Shown here: positions 29,036-38,100 of the stretch, in pieces
Position numbering within the stretch: the first letter of the stretch is position 1
Layout of the letters: every line of letters starts with the position of its first letter
Assembly (NCBI GenBank): GCA_029238935.1
Contig: JAQZBN010000002.1
Location: forward strand, 101,475-165,474
Direction: 5' to 3'
DNA: 64,000 bases
Origin: Herbinix sp.
GTDB lineage: Bacteria > Bacillota > Clostridia > Lachnospirales > Lachnospiraceae
The notes under the pieces: model-generated
Database searches by the model: none
Told to the model about the DNA's origin: nothing
What the model saw: the letters and a program-made list of their open reading frames with translations, nothing else
Translations under genes and position numbers: made by a program

Positions 29036-29135
29036 ACCCTCGGGTCTCCGCTTAAAAGAGACTGTCAAAATATACTTGATCATGTAAATCACTTTGATGA
29101 ACTCCCTATTGTGACGACCTTTCCATCTTTTCAAT

Positions 29136-29732
29136 TTACACCAGTAATGTCTTCCTAGCTATATCAGCTAGAATTTTTGCCGTTTGATCAATTCCATAGC
29201 AGCTGCTGTCAATCATAATGTCATACCCATCGTAGGCATTTGTCGCTTCTGTCCAATAACGTCTGCGATAATTTTCCCTCGCTTTATCTACTTCCTTCAT
29301 CATCTTCTTGGCAACCTTAAGATCCATCTTTAGTACATCGGTACAGTTTTTCAACCGAACCTCATAAGGGGAGTAGATATATATATTGAGGCATCGAGGA
29401 TGATCTTTTAATATACTTCCTGCACAGCGACCTACAATAATGCAGGATTCCTTTTGCACAAAATCACGGATGATATTGGTCTGTACATTAAATATCTCGT
29501 CCTGCACGTTAGCAACGCCCATCCCCAGAGGGTATTTTCTTGGGAAATAAGCAGAAGAAGCATGCTCCTCTTCACTGCTTATAAAAGGGATGGGCTGGCC
29601 CATTCTTTTAGCAGTCTCCTCAACAATATCTCTATCATAAAATTCAATCTGTAACTCTTCAGCCATCTTCTGAGCAATAGAACGTCCAAAACTGGCAAAT
29701 TGTCTCGAAATCGTAATAACATAATTATCCAT
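29136..29732 (-). CDS. Cytidylate kinase-like family protein
   Basis: Protein of 198 residues. It begins VITISRQFASFGRSIAQKMA, where FASFGRS takes the place of the P-loop, and continues EFYDRDIVEETAKRMG. Then come SCIIVGRCAGSIL and RLKNCTDVLKMD, and the basic lid helix ENYRRRYWTEATNAYDGY. This family resembles CMP kinase but is usually encoded beside transporters and its substrate is unknown. It lies 38 bp downstream of the second permease gene in the same direction and before the operon terminator, so it is probably the fifth gene of the operon. Confidence 0.82.
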   Translation of the reverse strand: MDNYVITISRQFASFGRSIAQKMAEELQIEFYDRDIVEETAKRMGQPIPFISSEEEHASSAYFPRKYPLGMGVANVQDEIFNVQTNIIRDFVQKESCIIVGRCAGSILKDHPRCLNIYIYSPYEVRLKNCTDVLKMDLKVAKKMMKEVDKARENYRRRYWTEATNAYDGYDIMIDSSCYGIDQTAKILADIARKTLLV

Positions 29733-29770
29733 GAAGCAAAAAACCTCCTATCAACTTTCCCTAAATGCCC

Positions 29771-30538
29771 TTAAGACGTACGGGAGACACCGCTTGGAGT
29801 CCGTCTATGCTTTTGCATATATCTCACAACCGAAGATATGGTAAAGTTTATAATAAAATAAATAATTGCAGCAACTCCAAACAATACAAATACATCCGAT
29901 ACGTTAACAGTTCCTGTACCATTATAATTATTGGCTGCACTCAATAGCGTTTTTACCCTTGACATTAGTTCAATTACCGCAATATTAGCTAAATAGGAAG
30001 AGTCTTTTATGGTTGTGATTACTTGACTAAGCAAGGTAGGTACGATGTTCCGATATGCTTGTGGTAGTACTATATAAATCATAATTTGTACCGTATTGAA
30101 CCCCTGGGAGTGCCCTGCTTCAAACTGACCTTGGGCTACTGAATTTAGTCCTCCACGAACAATCTCTGCAATGACAGAGGAAGTAAATAATATCAGTGCT
30201 GCAGCTGCCTTAAATAAAAGTTTCACTTCAACCGATGTTAAACCAAACATCTTTTTAGAGAGGAACTCAGGGAACGGGAAAAATACCAAACAAATAAAAA
30301 TCCATAAAAGCAATGGTGTGTTCCTGAAAATTTCAATATATGCAATCGACAACCAGCGGAAAATTTTAGTTTTCTTCGTAGTGCAATAATTTCGAACAAG
30401 CGCCAGGATAGAACCCAAAAGAATACCAACTCCAACAGCAACTACTGATAATATTAGGGTAAATGCCACACCTTTTAAAATATACGTAAGTACTGCTTGA
30501 TTTTTTAAGATTAAAAAACTTCCTTCTAGATTACTCAT
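29771..30538 (-). CDS. Polar amino-acid ABC transporter permease (second)
   Basis: About 255 residues. The ATG at 30538 overlaps the previous stop codon (TAATG), giving coupled translation; the frame also extends upstream inside that gene. It has five to six membrane helices and a HisMQ-type EAA loop (GGLNSVAQGQFEAGHSQGF then VLPQAYRNIVPTL). It pairs with the permease encoded just upstream to form the membrane channel. Confidence 0.9.
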   Translation of the reverse strand: MSNLEGSFLILKNQAVLTYILKGVAFTLILSVVAVGVGILLGSILALVRNYCTTKKTKIFRWLSIAYIEIFRNTPLLLWIFICLVFFPFPEFLSKKMFGLTSVEVKLLFKAAAALILFTSSVIAEIVRGGLNSVAQGQFEAGHSQGFNTVQIMIYIVLPQAYRNIVPTLLSQVITTIKDSSYLANIAVIELMSRVKTLLSAANNYNGTGTVNVSDVFVLFGVAAIIYFIINFTISSVVRYMQKHRRTPSGVSRTS

Positions 30539-31269
30539 TATTTTGCCACCATTCCTTTCATCATAGGTTTTCCAGAATCCACTGTCTTCTGTTCCCGTTT
30601 TTTCAAGGAATTTTCCCACATACTAGCTAACGTTGATAATGGGTAACAAACGATAAAGAATAATAAACCGCTGACTAAATAAGCAGGTGCATAAGCTCCA
30701 CCTGTTGTAGCACCGGTTACAAAGCTGTAGGTCAACGAAATAAGATCTGCTCCTCCGATAATATACAAACTTGAAGTATTCTTAATTAGGTTAACCACTT
30801 GATTTACTAGGGGAGGAAGAATAATCTTAATGCTTTGCGGCAATATGATAAAATACATTTTACCTATATAATTGAAGCCTTGGGATTCAGCCGCTTCAAA
30901 TTGTCCTTTGGGAATAGCTCCTATACCTGCTCTGACAACCTCAGCCATATATGCCCCATGATAAATACCCAGAGCAATAATCCCTGTCGGAATAATCCCA
31001 ATACTATTACCAGAGAACGCCAATGCATAATATAAGAAGCATAATTGAAGGATCAGTGGTGTGTTTTGAATCAATTCTACATAGACCCGACTGATTACAG
31101 CGAGAATTTTATTACCACTCGTAGCCATCAATCCGAATAATATTCCTAGAATCAGCGATAGCATTAAAGCAAAAAGTGCCATTCTACCGGTATTGAATAA
31201 ACCTAGTAGGAAGGTGGAACGAAACGTCCATACTTTTTCCCATGCAGCCAACGAAAATAAACTATCCAT
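30538..31269 (-). CDS. Polar amino-acid ABC transporter permease (first)
   Basis: Protein of 243 residues. AACAGGAGGATCC precedes the ATG. It has HisM/GlnP-type membrane helices (LGLFNTGRMALFALMLSLIL) and the EAA loop RAGIGAIPKGQFEAAESQGF with ILPQSIKIILPPLV. It forms a heterodimeric channel with the next gene's product. A hairpin separates it from the binding-protein gene. Confidence 0.9.
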   Translation of the reverse strand: MDSLFSLAAWEKVWTFRSTFLLGLFNTGRMALFALMLSLILGILFGLMATSGNKILAVISRVYVELIQNTPLILQLCFLYYALAFSGNSIGIIPTGIIALGIYHGAYMAEVVRAGIGAIPKGQFEAAESQGFNYIGKMYFIILPQSIKIILPPLVNQVVNLIKNTSSLYIIGGADLISLTYSFVTGATTGGAYAPAYLVSGLLFFIVCYPLSTLASMWENSLKKREQKTVDSGKPMMKGMVAK

Positions 31270-31300
31270 TACGGATCCTCCTGTTATAATTAATGAACAA

Positions 31301-31321
31301 GGCTTCGCACCAGGCGAAGCC
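31301..31321 (-). terminator. Hairpin between binding-protein and permease genes
   Basis: Perfect 8-bp stem GGCTTCGC/GCGAAGCC with a 5-nt loop, followed on the minus strand by TTGTTC. Such hairpins after the binding-protein gene commonly give partial termination or protect the upstream mRNA, so that the binding protein exceeds the permeases. Confidence 0.6.
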
Positions 31322-31330
31322 AGAAAACTT

Positions 31331-32221
31331 TTATTCTAATCCATATTCTCCGATGAAACCTTCAATAGTACCATCGGTAAGCCAACCGGTGATTAATTCA
31401 TCCACTACCGGTGATAATCCAGAACCTTTTTTGGTAGCTACACCATATTCTTGAGGTGAGAATTTATCTGCAATGTAAGATCTTCCTTCCGTATTATAAA
31501 CAGCTAAGATCGATTTATCTACACAGAAAGCATCGATTTCACCTGCACTTAATGCGGTTGAAATGGTTGGATAATCATCATATTGGTTAAAGGTAACACC
31601 TTCGGTCCAAGTAGCCGGATCAAAGGTTTCTGCGTTAAAATTATCTTTGCTGATAAATCCACCCTCGATCATTGCATTGACCAGTGCTTTTGCAGAAGTG
31701 GAACCGGAGGAAACACCAACTTTTTTACCTACAAGGCCTTCCAAGGATGTGATACCTGATTTATTTTCTACCAATACGGTAACATAATCCGTAAAATACG
31801 GAGTTGAGAAATCCCAGCTTTGCTTTCTTTCATCTGTAATCGTAAAGGTAGCTAACACACAATCAATGTCTCCTGAATCTAAAAGTTCGGTACGAGTAGC
31901 CGCAGTAACTGCAGTAAACTCAATTTCAACTCCAAGGGCTTCTGCTATCTTTTCTGCCAAAGCAACTTCAAGTCCTGTATATTCCTGAGTTAATGGATCC
32001 TGATAACCAAAACCTACAACAGCATTCTTAACTCCAACTCTTAATACTCCACGGTCAATGATTTCCTGAACGTCTTCCGGATAATCCGAAGTATCGTTAC
32101 CGTTATCCCCTGTCTCGGAGGGTGTATCCGATGTGTTCTCCTCACCTTTGCATGCTGCTAATAAGGTCATCATTAATGCTAAACTTAAAATGAATGCCAT
32201 TAACTTTTTTATATTCTTCAT
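31331..32221 (-). CDS. Amino-acid-binding lipoprotein (SBP_bac_3 family)
   Basis: Protein of 296 residues. A lipoprotein signal ends in the lipobox LAAC (residue 24). The mature part is a type-3 periplasmic-binding fold: RGVLRVGVKNAVVGFGYQD, YTGLEVALAEKIAEALGV, DCVLATFTITDERKQSWDFS (ligand site), YFTDYVTVLVE and GVSSGSTSAKAL. The pattern is closest to glutamate/aspartate/glutamine binders of the PEB1/GlnH kind. Membrane-anchored outside the cell, it passes ligand to the permeases. AAGGAGG precedes the ATG. Confidence 0.9.
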   Translation of the reverse strand: MKNIKKLMAFILSLALMMTLLAACKGEENTSDTPSETGDNGNDTSDYPEDVQEIIDRGVLRVGVKNAVVGFGYQDPLTQEYTGLEVALAEKIAEALGVEIEFTAVTAATRTELLDSGDIDCVLATFTITDERKQSWDFSTPYFTDYVTVLVENKSGITSLEGLVGKKVGVSSGSTSAKALVNAMIEGGFISKDNFNAETFDPATWTEGVTFNQYDDYPTISTALSAGEIDAFCVDKSILAVYNTEGRSYIADKFSPQEYGVATKKGSGLSPVVDELITGWLTDGTIEGFIGEYGLE

Positions 32222-32321
32222 TTCATATCCTCCTTTTTGCTTCCGCTTGTGTCCCTTATCTTACCAATCACTCTATGTTCTCATAACATAGTGACCGTAT
32301 GTTAAAAGGATCATTCGTCTG

Positions 32322-33044
32322 TTACCGTATTATTTTACTTAAGAATTGCTTTACTCGGTCATTTTCCGGATTCGTGAAAAAATGTTCCGGAGTACCTTCT
32401 TCAATGATCTGTCCATCTGCCATGAAAACAATACGATCCGCCACTTGACGAGCAAAACCCATCTCGTGGGTAACAACCACCATTGTGATATTCTCTTTCG
32501 CTAGCTTAACCATAACATCAAGTACTTCTTGGATTGTTTCAGGGTCAAGAGCAGAGGTTGGCTCATCAAAAAGGATAATCTTCGTTTGAGCGCATAATGC
32601 TCTTGCGATAGCAATTCTTTGCTGCTGTCCGCCAGAAAGAGTCGTCGGATATACATGTGCTTTATCCCTCAGTCCAACGATATCAAGATAATGATAAGCA
32701 AGATCTTCTGCTTCCTTTTTACTATTATGATGTAATTTCATTGGTGCTAACGTTAAGTTTTTTAAAACAGTCAGATGAGGGTAGAGATTGAATTGCTGAA
32801 ACACCATGGATGTCGTTTCTCTTACCAATCTTGTTTTATTCTTTGCAGTCAGCTCCTCGCCATTAATAAAAACATGTCCGCTTGTAGGCGCTTCCAGATG
32901 ATTTAGACAGCGAACAGCGGTTGATTTACCAGAACCGGAAGGTCCGATGATAACCAGTTTCTCCCCTTCAGCCACTTCTAAGTTGACATCTTTCAGAACA
33001 TGAAGATCTCCAAAAAATTTATTTACATTTTGCATTTTTATCAT
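32322..33044 (-). CDS. Polar amino-acid ABC transporter ATP-binding protein
   Basis: Protein of 240 residues, GlnQ-like. Walker A is GPSGSGKSTAVRCLNHLE, the Q-loop MVFQQFNLYPHLTVL, the signature LSGGQQQRIAIARAL, Walker B ILFDEPTSALDPE, and the H-loop VVVTHEMGFAR. First gene of the transporter operon (ATPase, binding protein, two permeases, kinase-like protein). GGGAGGTGACCCA precedes the ATG. Its promoter at 33201-33229 is followed at once by a terminator-like hairpin, which hints at control by antitermination. Confidence 0.92.
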   Translation of the reverse strand: MIKMQNVNKFFGDLHVLKDVNLEVAEGEKLVIIGPSGSGKSTAVRCLNHLEAPTSGHVFINGEELTAKNKTRLVRETTSMVFQQFNLYPHLTVLKNLTLAPMKLHHNSKKEAEDLAYHYLDIVGLRDKAHVYPTTLSGGQQQRIAIARALCAQTKIILFDEPTSALDPETIQEVLDVMVKLAKENITMVVVTHEMGFARQVADRIVFMADGQIIEEGTPEHFFTNPENDRVKQFLSKIIR

Positions 33045-33151
33045 TGGGTCACCTCCCTTTTTAACCTTATCCCAGGTTTATTATTAAATAATGAATAATA
33101 ATTCACTTTCTAAAACAAAATAAATTATCATAAAAATTACTTTCCATAAAT

Positions 33152-33189
33152 AAAAAAAGGCGTTCGAACCCTATTGTTCAAACACCTTT
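33152..33189 (-). terminator. Terminator hairpin at the start of the amino-acid transporter leader
   Basis: Stem AAAGGTGTTTGAAC paired with GTTCGAACGCCTTT (33156-33189), 14 bp including two G:U pairs, 6-nt loop, followed by a run of seven T on the minus strand. It starts about 5 nt after the expected start point of the consensus promoter at 33201-33229. It can also end transcripts of the sigma-factor gene (stop at 33330). Confidence 0.85.
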
Positions 33190-33200
33190 GCTCTAGCGAA

Positions 33201-33229
33201 ATTATATTAGATAAATGATATAATGTCAA
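33201..33229 (-). promoter_or_regulatory. Consensus sigma-A promoter
   Basis: On the minus strand TTGACA (33224-33229), a 17-bp spacer, then TATAAT (33201-33206), matching the consensus at all twelve positions. It points toward the amino-acid transporter operon (first ATG at 33044). The expected start point is near 33194. Confidence 0.88.
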
Positions 33230-33329
33230 GTGTAATATTATAGACTCGGGTTTTACCTAATAATTATTCCACATAAAACGAGATTTTATACTTATTTTGT
33301 AATTTATTCCATAAGTGTTACAAATTCTT

Positions 33330-34949
33330 TTATTCTTCCTCCCACACCATGGTGCAGATGCGCTTTTTCTCCTCATTGGTTGGTTCCATCAGATACCCCT
33401 CTTTCATTAAATGCCAAAGAATGGCATAATATGGGCTATAGCTAGTCAGGAGATGATTTCTTTCATTCGAATCAATAAAGGGTGGGATGTATTTCTTCAT
33501 ATGCTCTACGTACCCATAGAAGGTTTTTTCGACGTCTTTCATCGTCTCTATGTGGCTTTTTAAGATATTTCTTAGCATATTTATTTGCTCTGCAGTAAAA
33601 TATGGTATTAGTATTTCTATCCTCTCACCTCTCGTTAATACATATCCCTTTTTCACTAGTTCTGCAATAATCTCTTTATCATAGGAATTTGGCTCTTCTC
33701 CACTGCTTATAATATTCTTTACTCTTTTTAGTTGTAGTAATTCTTTCGAGTCAAACTCTCGAAATCCCCCTACTAATTTAATATCAAATTGTATCGAACT
33801 TATCTTACCTCTTCCTCGTGTCTTAATACCACAACCGTCCCCATTCACACAAAATTTATATAGATTTGGGTCAATCTCTGTTAATGAATTAAATACTTCC
33901 TCCGGTGGCAATTGAGCTCTGACCCAATGCTTTGTACCATCCTTTCGGATCGGAGCTCCATGCTCCAGTTTACAATCCCTTATTACTTTGTTATCAATTT
34001 CTCCGATTTTCATCATCAACAAGAATGGGAGGAGATTCCACAAAAGTGAATTTTCTTCCATATCAGAACCAAGAAAGGAAAGCTTTCGTATGTCTGGTAA
34101 AGCTTCTTTCATCACGCGGTAAAATTCTAATGCCAATGGCAAAGTGTTTAGATATACATATTTCTTCCGGGCAAGCAAATATACAGAATCCTCTATAAAG
34201 AAATTCGTTTGATACTTATTACTTCCTACCTCTTTCATATACTCCATGTAGAGCAGTTTTTCTATTTTATCTTCCAGGTAAACTGCTGCAACGCCTAGAG
34301 TACGGGAGATTTCTTCCATAGTCAAAGCTTTACCGTAACAGACATAACAGATATTCTGCATCAGGACATCGGTTTCTAATTCTCGCATGATGTCGTTTTC
34401 ATACCATCCATAATGGCCTATCCATAATCTTACCGGCCGATATATTTGATCATTTTCTGTAATCATAATTCTCTCCTTCAATTCATTTTTTGTTCGAAAC
34501 AAGTGCCATCTTACGGTTGCAGCCGGAATTCCAAGATTATGAGCAATTTCTTCACCGCTTTTATTATCATAATAAAAAAGGATCGTAATTTCTCTCCTAG
34601 TCTTATTAAGATACATGATTTCCTGGCGCAATTTTCGATACATTTCCTGCTTGATGTAATCGCCTTCAATATCCTTCTCACTTTCGATGGTATCAAATAC
34701 CGTGTTGTTATTCAGAGCATCCCATTGCCGCTTGTTTCTTCTCAGGAACTTGGACCAGGTATATTCACAGATTCGATATATGTATGCATCCATATTCTCA
34801 ATCTGCCTATCCGGCCATTTGTTTACGCACAGAGCCAGGATAATATCCGAGGATAGATCCTGTGCATCATGATATTGATTTGTTTTAGCATAAGCAAAGC
34901 CGTATATCTTCTTGGCATATTCCTGGATCAATGTTTCCGTAATTTTCAT
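33330..34949 (-). CDS. ECF-type sigma factor with a ~370-residue C-terminal extension
   Basis: Protein of 539 residues. Residues ~1-165 are a sigma-70 family ECF protein: region 2 (YAYAKTNQYHDAQDLSSDII-like, with DAYIYRICEYTWSKFLRRN) and region 4 (YLNKTRREITILFYYDNKSG, EEIAHNLGIPAATVRWHLFR). The remainder is long and mostly unfamiliar. It opens with another helix-turn-helix-like stretch (LTMEEISRTLGVAAVYLEDK) and contains CVNGDGCGIKTRGRGK. No anti-sigma gene is adjacent, so the extension may carry the sensing or autoinhibitory role. It stands alone. Confidence 0.82.
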   Translation of the reverse strand: MKITETLIQEYAKKIYGFAYAKTNQYHDAQDLSSDIILALCVNKWPDRQIENMDAYIYRICEYTWSKFLRRNKRQWDALNNNTVFDTIESEKDIEGDYIKQEMYRKLRQEIMYLNKTRREITILFYYDNKSGEEIAHNLGIPAATVRWHLFRTKNELKERIMITENDQIYRPVRLWIGHYGWYENDIMRELETDVLMQNICYVCYGKALTMEEISRTLGVAAVYLEDKIEKLLYMEYMKEVGSNKYQTNFFIEDSVYLLARKKYVYLNTLPLALEFYRVMKEALPDIRKLSFLGSDMEENSLLWNLLPFLLMMKIGEIDNKVIRDCKLEHGAPIRKDGTKHWVRAQLPPEEVFNSLTEIDPNLYKFCVNGDGCGIKTRGRGKISSIQFDIKLVGGFREFDSKELLQLKRVKNIISSGEEPNSYDKEIIAELVKKGYVLTRGERIEILIPYFTAEQINMLRNILKSHIETMKDVEKTFYGYVEHMKKYIPPFIDSNERNHLLTSYSPYYAILWHLMKEGYLMEPTNEEKKRICTMVWEEE

Positions 34950-35083
34950 GTTTTCACCTGCTTCTTTTGAGTACTCACTATATAAGTACCGGTTGAGTTA
35001 AAAATGTTTGTCTGAGAAATTATTTTTTTAGTATATTTCATACATTAAGTCATGGATGGTCATATCGAAATACAACCATCAGA

Positions 35084-35119
35084 AAGGTCGGTTAAGCGAA
35101 CTACTACTTAACCGACCTT
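35084..35119 (-). terminator. Terminator of the helicase-nuclease gene
   Basis: Perfect 13-bp stem AAGGTCGGTTAAG/CTTAACCGACCTT with a 10-nt loop, 7 bp past the stop codon. The T-tract is short (TTTCTG). Confidence 0.75.
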
Positions 35120-35125
35120 CGTTTA

Positions 35126-38100
35126 TTAATCCTGTAACATAATCTTCTCCCCGTCTTCTGACATTACTATTGTCTGACGTTTCATTGCCTCCGCAAGTCC
35201 TCGTTCCACCGAGGTTTCGATGACATTACCTAGACGTGTAAAGCCAAATAATTTCGCTGTTTCCCTAACAAGATCAGTTTTTGATAAGCTGATTTGTGTC
35301 TCCACAACCACTTTAATTGCATTAGCAATCTCTTCAGAGGAGATATCATCCATGCTTCTTTTTTCCTCATCATTTTTTGCTACTCTGTACTCGGTATATT
35401 CCTCCGGTTTTTGATCACTTCTCCAATAGAAGGTGATACCACCCTTTGACGTTGCAGTAATATTCATAGACCGAAGACTTTGATCCAGTACAGCTTCTAC
35501 TCTGCTTCCTGTTCTGGTAATCATCCAGGAAGACAATACCTTTTTAAATAATAGCTTTCTGCTAATCGGCGCTTCTTTCGCTATAATTTCCTGAAGGCAT
35601 TCCATGATTTTATTTTGATTCGCCGGGTCATAAAACCCTTCCTGGTTACCCCTCACTTGTACCGAAGCGAATCGATAATCCTTTGCCTTACCTGCCTCTA
35701 CTTCCTTCTCCGGGATTTTTTCAAAATGGTAATCGATTGCTTTCATCCTATTTTTATCTGCTTGTTTATCTGCTTGTTCATGAGAGCCAACAACCGCTTG
35801 TTCAATAGCGGATTGTATTTTTCGAAGTACCTTTTCCGGACTATCGAGCCAATCCAGAACCCATATACGAAGAATATTCCATCCAAGACCGGTTAATACG
35901 CTAGGCTGCAACACATTCCTATCCCTTGCAGTACTAGCTTTCTTATAGTTTTCACCATCACACATAATACCCAGAAGGTAGGTTTCCGGATTTTTCGGAT
36001 TAACTATACCAATATCAATCTTATATTCCGAGCAGCCTATGTTGCACTTTACTTCATATCCTAAGGCCTGAATACGTTTTGCTATGATAGTTTCGATTCC
36101 ACGAGGATTTTCATTCTGCATACCGTTTTTCAGAGCCAATGTATTCTTTCCTCTGGCAGCAAATTCAAGGAAACCCTTTAAACCGGCAACTCCTTCTGAT
36201 CTGGTCCGTGTAACATCAATTTGCTCCGGTTTTAGGGTAGAGTAAACTAACATTTGTTTTCTCGCTCTGGAGATCGCTACATTAAGTCTTCTCCATCCGC
36301 CGTCACGGTTGAGGGGGCCAAAGTTCATGGATACCTTTCCGTCTTTATCGGGTCCGTAGCCAATGGAGAATAAAATCACATCCCGTTCATCCCCTTGCAC
36401 ATTTTCCAAGTTCTTGATAAAGATTGGTTCTGCGCTTTCATTATTCATTTTCTCAAGTTCAGGATCCTTACGAAATTCCTCCATTAAAAGATCATCAATT
36501 AAGATCTGTTGTACGGAACTAAAGGTTACGACCCCAATGCTATTGTGATTTAATTGGTCATTCTTCATCCTGGATGCAATTTCCTTCACCACAGCTTCTG
36601 CTTCTGCTCTATTGTGTTTTGTGTTACCCTTATCATAATAACCTTCGACCTCAATTAATCTAACTTCCGAGACTAAATCATTGGGGGATGGGAAAGTATA
36701 TAATTTATTATCATAGTATTTCATATTACTATAGGCAATCAAACTTTCATGTTTGGATCGATAATGCCACAGCAGATGTTCCTGGGGCATAGATAAAGCC
36801 AGGCAATCGTCTAATAAACTCTCTAAATCTTCTTTGTCATAATTCTCTTCATCCACTTGGTTCGAAGCAAAAAAACTCGTTGGTGGTAATTGCTTTGGAT
36901 CACCGACAACTACTACATTTTCTCCCCGTGCGATAGACCCTACTGCTTCACTGGTCGGCAGCTGTGATGCTTCATCAAAGATGACAAGATCAAACTTAGG
37001 AAAGGCAGGATCGATAAACTGTGCCACCGAGATCGGACTCATCAACATACAAGGGCATAATCTTCTTAAAAGTGAAGGTATACTGTCAAATAGTTTTCGT
37101 ATGGACATCATACGTCCACCACTTTTAATTGCTTTCTGTAATATACCAATCTCTGAGGAATTTGCCATACTTGCCGCGGTCCGAGGGATCTTTGCCGATA
37201 ATTTTGAAACCAACTCTTTGATTGTGAGTAGTTCAAATTCTTTCAATACTTCTTTGTATTTTTCAATGGTTTGCTCAAACTGAGCTCCCTGGAATTTGGA
37301 TAGTACTTGATTCCCATTCATGATCTCATGGATAATTCCATAGGATAGATTACATTCATAACTCGGTAATAATTCTTCTTCTGTGATCATTCCCTCCAGA
37401 TGAGCTTTTACAATATCAGTAAGTCCGACATTTTTTACCTCATCCTGAATCTGCAGGTATGTTGTCCAAGCCTTAAGACCTTCCATATTGGCGAGCATAT
37501 TTTCCACTTGTGGAATTATTTCCGTTAACCATAGGTTATCCCTATGTGGTTCGGATACGCGAACCTTATATATCTCTTGTAATTGTTTTTCTACGGAATT
37601 CAACTGCTCTACCGTCTCCAGATAGGAGTTATAAATCTCAGCCTGATTGTTTTTGTAAAGGGTAAGGTTCGCTGCCACTTCTGATAGTCTCGTAAGAAGT
37701 GCTGTCCGTTGTTCCTTTTCTTTTGACAGTTTAGAGACGGATTTATTTAGTGTAAAGCTGCTTATATAAGATCGTTCAAATAACTCCCAATTGGGATTTC
37801 CATTACTCCAAACTGCACCAAACAGTGCGGTAGTATTATTACTCACAGAATTAATTACCTTCGTATTTTCAGCATGGGTCTGAAGATACTGATACACCTC
37901 CATGATTCCTGTTTTTTTAAGGAGTTTCGGATTTTTTGCATATAGTCTTATTTCTTTTAGCAGCTTATTTTGTCCTAGTATTTTTGGTAAGAACCATTTA
38001 TTTTCTGCTTGCTTCCATTTTAGTATTGCTGTATGTACATCATAATTAAAGATTGTGATATCAAAGTCATTCAGCATATGATTTTCTATACTTACCTTCG

